Shown: positions 55,220-62,066 of the stretch, one piece after another
Position numbering within the stretch: the first letter of the stretch is position 1
How the letters are laid out: every line of letters starts with the position of its first letter
Origin: Xanthomonas maliensis
GTDB taxonomy: Bacteria > Pseudomonadota > Gammaproteobacteria > Xanthomonadales > Xanthomonadaceae
Length of the DNA stretch: 64,000 bases
Direction: 5' to 3'
Assembly (NCBI RefSeq): GCF_009192945.1
Contig: NZ_NSET01000023.1
Span: 1 to 64,000 of the forward strand
Program-made: the position numbers and the translations under genes
The notes under the pieces: model-generated
What the model was told of the DNA's origin: nothing
The model's database searches: none
What the model saw: the letters and a program-made list of their open reading frames with translations, nothing else

Positions 55220-56014
55220 TCAGCGACGTTCCGAGCGATCCATGGAGTGGCGATCGTAGCGGTCCGAATCGAAGGCTTCGCGCACCGCATGACGGGCTTT
55301 GTCCCAGCTCAGACGGGAATTGGCTTTGGCGCGTTCCCAGCCATCGCTCAAGTCGCGTTCCATTCGATCGTCCCACTGCCGGCCCGTGTGCTGGTGACGC
55401 GCCTGCATGCCATAGCGATAGGCCGGACGGTAATCGTCGTAGGCGTAAGCGTCGTCCCGGTAGTCGACGCTGTCGAAGCGGCTCTGGTAATGCGTATCGC
55501 TGTCGCGATAGACGTCGTGGGTGCGGTCGGCGCGCTCCCAGGCATCGCGCGCGGCCAAGCGCGCTTCTTCCCACTCCAGGTGAGATTCCCCGCGGTTGCG
55601 CGGCCATTCTCCCGCCAGCGTTGCTTCGGTTTCTTCCCAAGTGCTGGTCGGCCGCGTTTCGCGGGCCTGCAGACCGAACCCATAGACGGCGGCGTAATCG
55701 CGATCGTAGTCGCTTCCCTCCTTGTAGTAAGGACGATTGCGATGCTCCTGCCGCCAGTATTCGGTCTCGACCGTCGGATCCAGGCGCTCGGCGACGCCCT
55801 TGCCGGCTGCGGCACCGGCCACGACGCCGGCGGCAGCGCCGATCAAGGTGCCAAGAGGCCCGAATACCGTGCCGGCGAGTGCACCGGCCGCCGCGCCGCC
55901 GGCGACGCCGCCGACGCCCACGCCGATCGGATGTGCACCTGGCGCGCCGGAGATCGGATCGCGGTTGAGGTCGTGTGCTTCGGCTTTGCGTTCCTGCTTG
56001 TCGTAGCTGCTCAT
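55220..56014 (-). CDS. Glycine-zipper protein with duplicated Tyr/Trp-rich module
   Basis: The product has 264 residues from ATG 56014. After a polar start there is a glycine zipper (GVGGVAGGAAAGALAGTVFG and GAAAGVVAGAAAGKG, about residues 33-75) that could insert in a membrane. The remainder holds two related modules: YGFGLQARETRPTSTWEETE (about 108-127) and YRYGMQARHQHTGRQWDDRM (about 199-218), each followed by WER/ARHAVREA-type helices. The function is unknown, but the layout resembles stress-induced envelope or surface proteins. Confidence 0.75.
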   Translation of the reverse strand: MSSYDKQERKAEAHDLNRDPISGAPGAHPIGVGVGGVAGGAAAGALAGTVFGPLGTLIGAAAGVVAGAAAGKGVAERLDPTVETEYWRQEHRNRPYYKEGSDYDRDYAAVYGFGLQARETRPTSTWEETEATLAGEWPRNRGESHLEWEEARLAARDAWERADRTHDVYRDSDTHYQSRFDSVDYRDDAYAYDDYRPAYRYGMQARHQHTGRQWDDRMERDLSDGWERAKANSRLSWDKARHAVREAFDSDRYDRHSMDRSERR

Positions 56015-56190
56015 ATCACCTCCCAATTGGCCAAAAACCGCGCCCTGAGCGGGGCGCGAAACGTGGCGCAACGATGGCGTTGCCAGAGTGAAACGGGCGT
56101 GCGTGGATGTGATCGTGATTGCGACATGGCTGAATCGTGCAGGCCTAACGGATGGGCTTGTTTGCGCTGGTGCGCTACGCGCTTGCACGC

Positions 56191-56216
56191 AAAGAAAGGG
56201 CCGCTCACGCGGCCCT
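56191..56216 (-). terminator. Rho-independent terminator after rtcB
   Basis: On the minus strand: AGGGCCGC, loop GTGA, exact complement GCGGCCCT, then TTCTTT. It lies 4 bp after the rtcB stop, closing the slipin-rtcB operon. Confidence 0.88.
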
Positions 56217-56219
56217 CGC

Positions 56220-57443
56220 TTATCCCTTGATGCAGACGACCTGACGCAGCGTGTGGACCACTTCGACCAGATCCTGCTGCGCTGCCATGACCGCATCGAT
56301 CGACTTGTACGCCGCCGGCGATTCGTCGATCACGGCGGCATCCTTGCGGCATTCCACGTGCGCAGTCGCCTCACGGTGCTGGGCCAGGGTGATCTGCTGG
56401 CGGGCAGCGGTTCTACTCATCACCCGGCCGGCGCCGTGGCTGCAGCTGTGGAAGCTTTCGGCATTGCCGCGGCCCCGCACGATGTAGCTGCACGTGCCCA
56501 TGCTGCCGGGAATGATGCCCAGCTCTCCTGCGCGTGCGCTCACCGCTCCCTTGCGGGTGATCAGCAATTCCTCGCCGCCGTGCGTCTCCTTTTGCACGTA
56601 GTTGTGGTGGCAGTTGACCGCCAGCTTTTCCAGCTGGAAGCGCGGCAGGCGGTGACGCATCTCGGCCAGCACCTGCGCCATCATCGCTTCGCGATTCTCG
56701 CGGGCGTAGTCCTGCGCCCAGGAGACCGCGTCGACGTAGTCATCGAACAGCGGCTCGCCCTGCATGAAGAATGCCAGGTCCTTGTCGGGCAGATGGAAGC
56801 CCAATACCCGATGTGCCAGTTGCTCGCGTGCCTGTTCGATGAAATACGTACCGATCAGGTTGCCGGTGCCACGCGAACCGCTGTGCAGCATGACCCAGAC
56901 TGCATCGCTTTCATCCAGGCAGATCTCGATGAAGTGATTGCCGCCGCCCAACGTGCCGATCTGGCAGTCCAGCTTGTCGGTGCGGATGCGCCGATGCTTC
57001 TGCTTGATGGCGTCCAGTCGCTGCACCAGTCCCGATTGGGCAATGCGGGTCTGGATGCTGTCGGGCAGGCGGTGGTGCTCCCCGCCGCGGCCGTTGCCGA
57101 CTGGGACGCTACGCTCGATGCTCGAGCGCAGCTGCGCCAGGCTGTCGGGCAGATCGTTGGCGCGCAAGGTGGTGCGCACCGCAGCCATGCCGCAACCGAT
57201 GTCCACGCCGACGGCGGCAGGAATGATCGCACCGCGGGTCGGAATCACCGAGCCCACCGTGGCGCCCTTGCCCAGGTGCACGTCGGGCATCACCGCGACC
57301 CACGGCCCGACGAACGGGATGGCAGCGATGTTGCGCAGCTGGGCGTGCGCCTGCGCTTCCAGCGGCACGCCACGCACCCAGCCCTTGATCGGCGTGGTGC
57401 TGCCTTCGGCGTGCAGCAATTGATAGTTATCCGAATGACGCAT
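56220..57443 (-). CDS. rtcB: RNA-splicing ligase RtcB
   Basis: A 407-residue GTP-dependent RNA ligase that joins 2',3'-cyclic phosphate or 3'-phosphate ends to 5'-OH ends. Conserved parts: MPDVHLGKGATVGSVIPTRG (52-71), DIGCGM with Cys84, GGGNHFIE (His170), HSGSRGTGN (His187), CHHNYVQ and KGAVSARAG. The His that is guanylylated in the family is present at 336 in SFHSCSHGAGR. Length equals the E. coli enzyme. It lies 51 bp behind the slipin gene and ends at a strong terminator. The start is ATG 57443. The sigma-54-like promoter and tRNA-like RNAs upstream of slipin suggest RtcR-type control. Confidence 0.97.
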   Translation of the reverse strand: MRHSDNYQLLHAEGSTTPIKGWVRGVPLEAQAHAQLRNIAAIPFVGPWVAVMPDVHLGKGATVGSVIPTRGAIIPAAVGVDIGCGMAAVRTTLRANDLPDSLAQLRSSIERSVPVGNGRGGEHHRLPDSIQTRIAQSGLVQRLDAIKQKHRRIRTDKLDCQIGTLGGGNHFIEICLDESDAVWVMLHSGSRGTGNLIGTYFIEQAREQLAHRVLGFHLPDKDLAFFMQGEPLFDDYVDAVSWAQDYARENREAMMAQVLAEMRHRLPRFQLEKLAVNCHHNYVQKETHGGEELLITRKGAVSARAGELGIIPGSMGTCSYIVRGRGNAESFHSCSHGAGRVMSRTAARQQITLAQHREATAHVECRKDAAVIDESPAAYKSIDAVMAAQQDLVEVVHTLRQVVCIKG

Positions 57444-57494
57444 GTCTCTTCTCCATTGTGGCAGCGTGCGGGCGTCTCCTTGCGCCCGCACGCC

Positions 57495-58622
57495 TTATCC
57501 CTTCATCGTCACCAGTTGCTTCAGCACGCCGTCCAGGCCGCCGAAGACGGTGAGGCGGTCGACCTTCTCGGTGACCTTTTCCAGCGCTTCCAGCTCCTTC
57601 AGCCGCATCAGCACCGGGCTGCTTTCCACCAGCTTGGCGGTGTTGAGCAGCGAGCGCGTGGCATTGGCTTCCTCGCGCCGGCGGATCACGTTGGCTTGCG
57701 CCTGCTTCTCCGCCTGCACGACGCCGTTGAGGATCTCGCGCATCTCGCCGGGCAGGATCACATCCTTGACCCCGACGCCGAGCACGTCGATGCCGAAGCC
57801 GGACAAGCCGCCGCGGACGTGCGCGAAGATGTCCGCATCCAGCGAGGCCTTGTCGCCCAGCAACTCGTCCAGCGTCTTGGCCGCCACCGCCCGTCGCAGG
57901 CCGTACTGCAGCTCGCGGTAGAGATAGTCGCTGGCCTTGGCAACGCGCGTCCGCAACGCCACGGCGTCGACCACGCGCATGCTGGCGGCCAGGTTTACCC
58001 GCAGCGAGACCTTGTCGCGGGTCAACAGCTCCTGTCCGGACACCTCCACCGACTGGACGCGCAGGTCGATCACATCGATGGCGACGTTCCGGTGAAAGTT
58101 CCAGAACGCATAGCAGCCAGCTGCGAACGTGCCGCTGAGGCGACCATCGATGAAGACCAGCCCGAGCGACTCGGCCGGGACGTCCATACACACCGCCACC
58201 TGCGACAGGCTGCCGAGTTGGCGCAGGCGCCGCTGGACGTCGCTGGGCACCAGCAGTCCATCGCCCAGGGCCAGTGGCTGCACCTCGATCGATGTCGGCC
58301 CGCGCCAGTACAGCGCGCGGCTGCCGGGCGGCAAGACGCCCTCGAGCTTGCCATTGCGGATCAACAGGCCCACCTGCTGCATGCTGATGTCGGCCAGCAC
58401 ACAATGGCGCGTCAGCGCATCGCCCAGCACGGCGATCACCGTGTCGATCTCGCTGCCGGTGATGCTCGCAGTGGTGTGGATGGGTTGAATGACGACGTCG
58501 GTGCGCTTCAACGGATCGAACCGGCGATAGACGCCGGGCTCGAGTACGCCCTGAAGGCGACGGTTGCGATACACCAGGCCGCGTTCGCCGTCACCGATCA
58601 CGACCCTCTTGGTCCAGAACAT
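57495..58622 (-). CDS. Slipin-family SPFH/band-7 protein
   Basis: The product has 375 residues from ATG 58622, with AAGGAG upstream. The SPFH domain occupies about residues 175-300 (VEVSGQELLTRDKVSLRVNL, REILNGVVQAEKQAQANVIR, RREEANATRSLLNTAKLVES). The N-terminal 170 residues contain a duplicated beta-rich piece (ERGLVYRNRRLQGVLEPGVY and QVGLLIRNGKLEGVLPPGSR), and no clear membrane helix precedes it. Slipins coupled to RtcB are known in RNA repair operons and may anchor or organise the ligase. The last residues (VFGGLDGVLKQLVTMKG) are typical. Confidence 0.93.
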   Translation of the reverse strand: MFWTKRVVIGDGERGLVYRNRRLQGVLEPGVYRRFDPLKRTDVVIQPIHTTASITGSEIDTVIAVLGDALTRHCVLADISMQQVGLLIRNGKLEGVLPPGSRALYWRGPTSIEVQPLALGDGLLVPSDVQRRLRQLGSLSQVAVCMDVPAESLGLVFIDGRLSGTFAAGCYAFWNFHRNVAIDVIDLRVQSVEVSGQELLTRDKVSLRVNLAASMRVVDAVALRTRVAKASDYLYRELQYGLRRAVAAKTLDELLGDKASLDADIFAHVRGGLSGFGIDVLGVGVKDVILPGEMREILNGVVQAEKQAQANVIRRREEANATRSLLNTAKLVESSPVLMRLKELEALEKVTEKVDRLTVFGGLDGVLKQLVTMKG

Positions 58623-58954
58623 GGCTTTGCTCCTTGGTTTGGCTCTGGTGATCCGATCCATGCATTGCCGATCGTCTGCCGGATCGGGTGGCAGACGTGG
58701 GTGCCGATGCAACGCGGCGATAAGGTGGAAACGCCCGGAACGATCACGGCGCGGAGCACAGCGTGCTGTCGGTGCCGGCGATCGCCGCGGCATCCGTGCT
58801 CTAGGCGAGCAGCGGCCGACGGCGGCGCGGACACGTCCAGGGCGCAGGCTCGGCGCCGTGGTCGCTGCCGCACCGTTGCGATCCATTGCACGCAGGCGGC
58901 AAGCGTGTTTCCTGAGTGGGGACTTGCGTCCCGGAGGCCATGACCGGGTGGCCA
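58623..58954 (-). other. Leader between tRNA-like RNAs and slipin
   Basis: No gene is seen in these 332 bp. On the minus strand a small hairpin (GGCCA...TGGCC, near 58936-58953) follows immediately after the second tRNA-like RNA. The remainder looks non-coding. It may be a long 5' UTR; no second promoter for slipin was found. Confidence 0.5.
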
Positions 58955-59023
58955 TGGTTGGAGCGGGAGTCGAACCCGCGACCGGCAGATGGTGTCTGCT
59001 GCTCTAACCAACTGAGCTATCCA
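58955..59023 (-). ncRNA. tRNA-like RNA 2 (short acceptor, ACCA end)
   Basis: Minus strand, 69 nt. Starts TGGATAGCTCAG. D arm GCTC-AGTTGGTTA-GAGC is canonical, and the T arm GCGGG-TTCGACT-CCCGC is perfect. The acceptor is only 4 bp (TGGA/TCCA) followed by ACCA. The anticodon arm is GCAGA-CACCA-TCTGC with a 5-nt loop, or four pairs around a 7-nt loop lacking U33. It cannot be a normal tRNA but is clearly tRNA-derived. It stands one base after tRNA-like RNA 1. Confidence 0.8.
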
Positions 59024-59024
59024 G

Positions 59025-59092
59025 TGGTGAACGTGTCGGAATCGAACCGACCCCTGCGTACGAGCCGCCGCTCCACCTTGGAGCCAACGTCC
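59025..59092 (-). ncRNA. tRNA-like RNA 1 (shrunken anticodon arm, ACCA end)
   Basis: Minus strand, 68 nt. The acceptor GGACGT pairs with ACGTTC (6 bp, one wobble) and is followed by ACCA. D stem GCTC-CAAGGTG-GAGC. The T arm GTCGG-TTCGATT-CCGAC is perfect with a canonical T loop. The section between the D and T arms has only 18 nt and can form just a 3-bp stem (GCG/CGC) with a 7-nt loop, so there is no functional anticodon arm. It begins about 24 nt after the predicted start of transcription from the sigma-54-type promoter. Confidence 0.75.
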
Positions 59093-59126
59093 AGAAACAG
59101 AAACTGCTGGTGACAATCCGGTATAC

Positions 59127-59140
59127 GCAACGGCACGGCC
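59127..59140 (-). promoter_or_regulatory. Sigma-54-type promoter of the tRNA-like/slipin/rtcB operon
   Basis: On the minus strand: CGGCCGTGCCGTTGCG, containing GGC-N8-TTGC, i.e. GG and GC exactly 10 bp apart as required at -24/-12. The element core GGC and TTGC match the consensus, while the middle ACG positions do not. Transcription would start near 59116, ahead of tRNA-like RNA 1. Fits the sigma-54/RtcR control known for rtcB operons. No rtcR gene is in the window. Confidence 0.5.
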
Positions 59141-59196
59141 GCGCGCACCGGCTGGTAGAAAATCCAGGCCGCTGGAAAGTCACTGCATGGTTTCTG

Positions 59197-59220
59197 ATTA
59201 TCGTTTATGAAAACGATAAT
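59197..59220. promoter_or_regulatory. Perfect 10-bp inverted repeat, possible enhancer site
   Basis: ATTATCGTTT, ATGA, AAACGATAAT. It is A/T-rich in a GC-rich genome and lies about 60-90 bp upstream of the sigma-54-type promoter, where an activator such as RtcR would bind. A Fur-like binding site or a terminator are alternatives. Confidence 0.4.
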
Positions 59221-59363
59221 ACGGTGGATGGACCTGCCGCCCGTGCCCCGCACCTGGGCACAGCGCTCGCGCGCCTGGCGACCTGCAACGTCCTTGTTGT
59301 CGGGCAGTCCATGCCCGGGTGCCAGGAGTCGGTCATCCGTCTATAAGTGATGCGAACGCACAA

Positions 59364-59397
59364 CGAAAAACGCCCCCGGTGACGATCCGAGGGCGTT
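59364..59397 (-). terminator. Terminator of the small minus-strand transcription unit
   Basis: On the minus strand: AACGCCCTCGG, 7-nt loop, CCGGGGGCGTT (one mismatch), then TTT and CGTTG. A GC stem with U run following the palindrome at 59402-59434. Confidence 0.7.
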
Positions 59398-59401
59398 CGC
59401 T

Positions 59402-59434
59402 TGCCTCGGAGATCGGTGACCGATCTCCTGGGCA
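59402..59434. repeat. Near-perfect palindrome (10-bp core plus outer arm)
   Basis: TGCC-TC-GGAGATCGGT-G-ACCGATCTCC-TG-GGCA. The core 10-bp arms are exact and the outer four bases also pair. It lies directly after the 35-codon ORF and before the terminator on the minus strand, so the transcript would have two consecutive 3' hairpins. Confidence 0.8.
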
Positions 59435-59440
59435 GGACAA

Positions 59441-59548
59441 TCAGTCGTTGGGCTGCAGCTGCATCCGCACTGCAATCGTGCAGGCGCGCGACATCGCGCG
59501 GAGGGCGCGTGGCAGTCGTTCGTGTTTGGCCTGCAGGACGGAATACAT
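59441..59548 (-). CDS. Possible 35-residue peptide, small transcript ORF
   Basis: ATG 59548 to TGA 59441. The peptide is mixed and basic, starting MYSVLQAKHERLPRALRAMS and ending with VRMQLQPND. There is no convincing Shine-Dalgarno (CATCCCC precedes the ATG). Upstream on the minus strand, TTGCAA and TAACGT are spaced 17 bp (about 59636 to 59600), a plausible sigma-70 promoter. Downstream hairpins end the unit. It could be a small protein, a leader peptide or only a small RNA. Confidence 0.35.
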   Translation of the reverse strand: MYSVLQAKHERLPRALRAMSRACTIAVRMQLQPND

Positions 59549-60242
59549 GGGGATGCTCGAATGGGTTGGGGTTGAAACTGCTGAGGGCGCGAACGTTACC
59601 GGGGATTTTTTCGGTTTGCAAGGGGTTTTTTAAAAATAATGCGATGACGATTATCTCGTGCTGCCGGAGCGGCATTATCTACGGGGTGATTGATGCCGTG
59701 GATACACGCTCTAGAGACCAGAAAATGCATCGCTGCACGCCGATATGCCGTCGGCCGACGGTCGGACCTTGATCGTAGGTAGTAGCGGCAGCGCAGATGA
59801 GCGGCGCTGCGCCAGGCGGCCGCATGTTCTTCCCGGCCTGGCGAAGGATTGCGCGCCGCGCTGGCATCCACTCGCCATGCTTTCGGGCGTTGGTGTGCCC
59901 TGGGTGCCCAGCTGGACTCAAGGAGAGGTGCGCTACGGAGTGCTGGGACGCTAGGCGTGGGCAGCAGCGGTTGCGCCCACGACGTCCGGTGTCTGTGTGG
60001 TCACGCGGCGACGTGGCCGCTGGCGTGATGGACCGATCTAAGCGCCACCCGCAAGCCTGCCGTCGCCATTGCGGCCAGCCAGCATGATGTGCCCCAGTGT
60101 TGCGTGCGGCACGGGGCAGGGCGATGCGCTGCAGGCAGCGGTGGAGGGCTGCGCGGCATCCGGCGTCAGGACGACGCGGACCGATGACGAGAGAAGCCGG
60201 GTTTGGGTTGCGGAATGGCCGGCCAAGGCACAGCCGGGCGGC

Positions 60243-60920
60243 TCAGCGGGCAGGGTGGGCCAATGCACGCGCGCCGGTCAGGATCATCCGCAACATCTGC
60301 GCGATCTGCTCGATCAGTTCCGGATCCTTTTCCGGCGGCCGGTCCATCGCGGTGGCACCCATGGCAAAGACCAGCCGGGTAATGGCCTTGGAGACCAGCT
60401 CCGGTGCATGCAGCGTGGCATTGTCGGCGGCCGCCAGCCGGATCAGGTCCACGCGCAGCTCGTCCTCGAAATAGGTGAGCTCGCGTTCCACCGCCAGTTT
60501 GAAGGCATCCGAGCCCACCGCGCCTTCCCGCAGCAGCACGTGCAGCAACTTGTCGTCGGCACGCAGCTGTTCCATGAAGGTTTCCACCGAGACCCGGATG
60601 ACACTGCGGTCGGTCGAGGTCGCGCGCTGGCGGGCCTGGCCGATGATGGTGCGCAACGAGCGGCCGGCCAGGTCGATCAGTGCCACGGCCAGTTCGTCCA
60701 TGTCGCGGAACTGGCGGTAGAAGCTGTTGGGCGCAATGCCGGCCTCGCGGGCAACCTCGCGCAGACTCAGGGTGGACAGGCTGCGGTGGGGGCCGATCAG
60801 CGACAGCGCCGCGGCAAGCAGATCCTCGCGCGAGATCGCCGCTTTGCGTGACGGCGGGGCGTCGTGGGAAGGCAGGACGATCGAGGTCATGGGCGCGGGC
60901 CGGGCTTGGGCCTGAATCAT
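60243..60920 (-). CDS. fabR: TetR-family repressor of unsaturated fatty acid synthesis (FabR/DesT-like)
   Basis: The product has 225 residues from ATG 60920 (GGAAG upstream); ATG 60890 is the alternative. Helix-turn-helix: LSLREVAREAGIAPNSFYRQ (about residues 60-80), then a TetR_C-type ligand domain. It is divergent from a ferredoxin reductase and an acyl desaturase. Pseudomonas DesT and E. coli FabR control desaturase/UFA genes according to the saturated/unsaturated acyl-CoA ratio, which fits this arrangement. Confidence 0.88.
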   Translation of the reverse strand: MIQAQARPAPMTSIVLPSHDAPPSRKAAISREDLLAAALSLIGPHRSLSTLSLREVAREAGIAPNSFYRQFRDMDELAVALIDLAGRSLRTIIGQARQRATSTDRSVIRVSVETFMEQLRADDKLLHVLLREGAVGSDAFKLAVERELTYFEDELRVDLIRLAAADNATLHAPELVSKAITRLVFAMGATAMDRPPEKDPELIEQIAQMLRMILTGARALAHPAR

Positions 60921-60944
60921 AGCCCCTTCCGCAGTGCACAACTG

Positions 60945-60972
60945 TATACACGGATGTGCATGCGTGCGTATA
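60945..60972. promoter_or_regulatory. Operator-like imperfect palindrome between fabR and desaturase operon
   Basis: TATAC...(TGCA centre)...GTATA spans 28 bp with matching outer arms and centre. It covers probable -10 elements of both directions (TATACA minus, TATAGT plus). A self- and operon-repression site is likely but not proven. The plus-strand gene begins only 8 bp further on. Confidence 0.4.
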
Positions 60973-60980
60973 GTGTGCCC

Positions 60981-62057
60981 ATGTCCTCCGTCATCTCGCT
61001 CCCGTCACGCGCCCCGTTACCCGCCAGGCTGGCTCGCCGTCTGGTGTCGGCGCCGCTGTTCGATTTCTGGGCCACGCGGCTGAATCCTTTATGGACGCTG
61101 GAGCGGCCCATGGCGCGTCTGGAGTCCCGCCAGCAGGCCAGCTGCGACGCAGCCACGCTGGTGTTCCGCCCCAATCGGCACTGGCAGGGTCAGCAGGCCG
61201 GCCAGCACGTCAGCATCGGCGTGGAGATCGACGGCCGCCGGCTCTTGCGCAGCTACAGCCCGACGGTGCTTGCCGATGGCCGGTTGTCCATCACCGTCAA
61301 GGCGATCGAAGGCGGGGTGGTCAGCCAGTTCCTGGTCCATCAGGCCCGACCGGGGCTGGTGGTGTCGCTGGAGCCGGCCTTCGGCGATCTGCTGCTGCCG
61401 GCCGCGCCGACGCCGTTGCTGCTGCTGGCGGCCGGTAGCGGCATTACGCCGATGCGGGCGCTGCTGCAGGCGGCTGCGGCCGCCGGCATGCCGAAGGACA
61501 TCACGTTGTTGTACTGGGTGCGCCGGCGCGAGGAGGCGTGTTTCCTGGACGAATTCCAGGCGCTGGCCGCCGCGTTTCCGCGCCTGCAGGTGCAGCTGCT
61601 GACGACCCGTGAAGGGGCCGAGCCCGCGCAGCGGATCGATCGCTATTCGCTGCAGCAGGTCGATGCGCTGGCGCAGCGCCATGTGCTTGCCTGCGGCCCG
61701 GGCGGCTTCGTCCAGGCGGCCCGCGCGCGGCTGCAAGGACAGGTGGCGGCGTTTCAGGCCGAGGCCTTCAGCGTGCCGGTACAGGCCGAAGACGCTACGG
61801 GTCAGGTGCAGGTGCAGCTGTCACGCAGCGGTCGTACGTTGACCCTGTCGCGCGGCCAGTCCTTGCTGGACGGGCTGGAGGCGCAGGGTGTGCGTCCCCG
61901 CCATGGCTGCCGCATGGGCATCTGCAATACCTGCGCCTGCCCGCGCCAGTCCGGTACCACCCGTCATCTGCTGACCGGCGAGTACAGCAACGAACCCACT
62001 GCGCAGGTGCGCCTATGCGTCAGCGCCCCCAGCACCGACCTGATCCTGGATCTGTAA
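60981..62057 (+). CDS. Ferredoxin reductase-like flavoprotein with 2Fe-2S domain (desaturase electron donor)
   Basis: The product has 358 residues from ATG 60981. The FAD domain contains LLRSYSPT, the NAD(P) domain LLLAAGSGITPMRALLQ, and the C-terminus a plant-type ferredoxin with CRMGICNTCAC plus a fourth Cys in RLCVSAP. It would pass electrons from NAD(P)H to the desaturase 9 bp downstream. No ribosome binding site precedes the ATG and a TATAGT box is nearby, so a leaderless transcript is possible. Confidence 0.93.
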   Translation: MSSVISLPSRAPLPARLARRLVSAPLFDFWATRLNPLWTLERPMARLESRQQASCDAATLVFRPNRHWQGQQAGQHVSIGVEIDGRRLLRSYSPTVLADGRLSITVKAIEGGVVSQFLVHQARPGLVVSLEPAFGDLLLPAAPTPLLLLAAGSGITPMRALLQAAAAAGMPKDITLLYWVRRREEACFLDEFQALAAAFPRLQVQLLTTREGAEPAQRIDRYSLQQVDALAQRHVLACGPGGFVQAARARLQGQVAAFQAEAFSVPVQAEDATGQVQVQLSRSGRTLTLSRGQSLLDGLEAQGVRPRHGCRMGICNTCACPRQSGTTRHLLTGEYSNEPTAQVRLCVSAPSTDLILDL

Positions 62058-62066
62058 GGAACCCGC

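Larger units (their letters stand above)
59142..60242. other. Long gap between RNA repair promoter and fabR-like gene
   Basis: About 1.1 kb without a standard gene. It holds an inverted repeat at 59197-59220, a terminator at 59364-59397, a strong palindrome at 59402-59434, a 35-codon minus-strand ORF at 59441-59548 and a promoter-like sequence at 59605-59636. From about 59640 to 60242 nothing recognisable was found; the open frames there look like chance. Confidence 0.55.

Noticed and set aside
56088-58943. Plus-strand frame of 951 codons
   Set aside because: Antisense to rtcB and slipin.
58598-59116. Minus-strand frame of 172 codons across the leader
   Set aside because: Runs through both tRNA-like RNAs and the slipin start in another frame; no family, RNA interpretation is stronger.
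59319-60087. Several 60-120 codon frames in the gap upstream of fabR
   Set aside because: Overlap hairpins or terminator, no ribosome binding sites, no similarity recognised.
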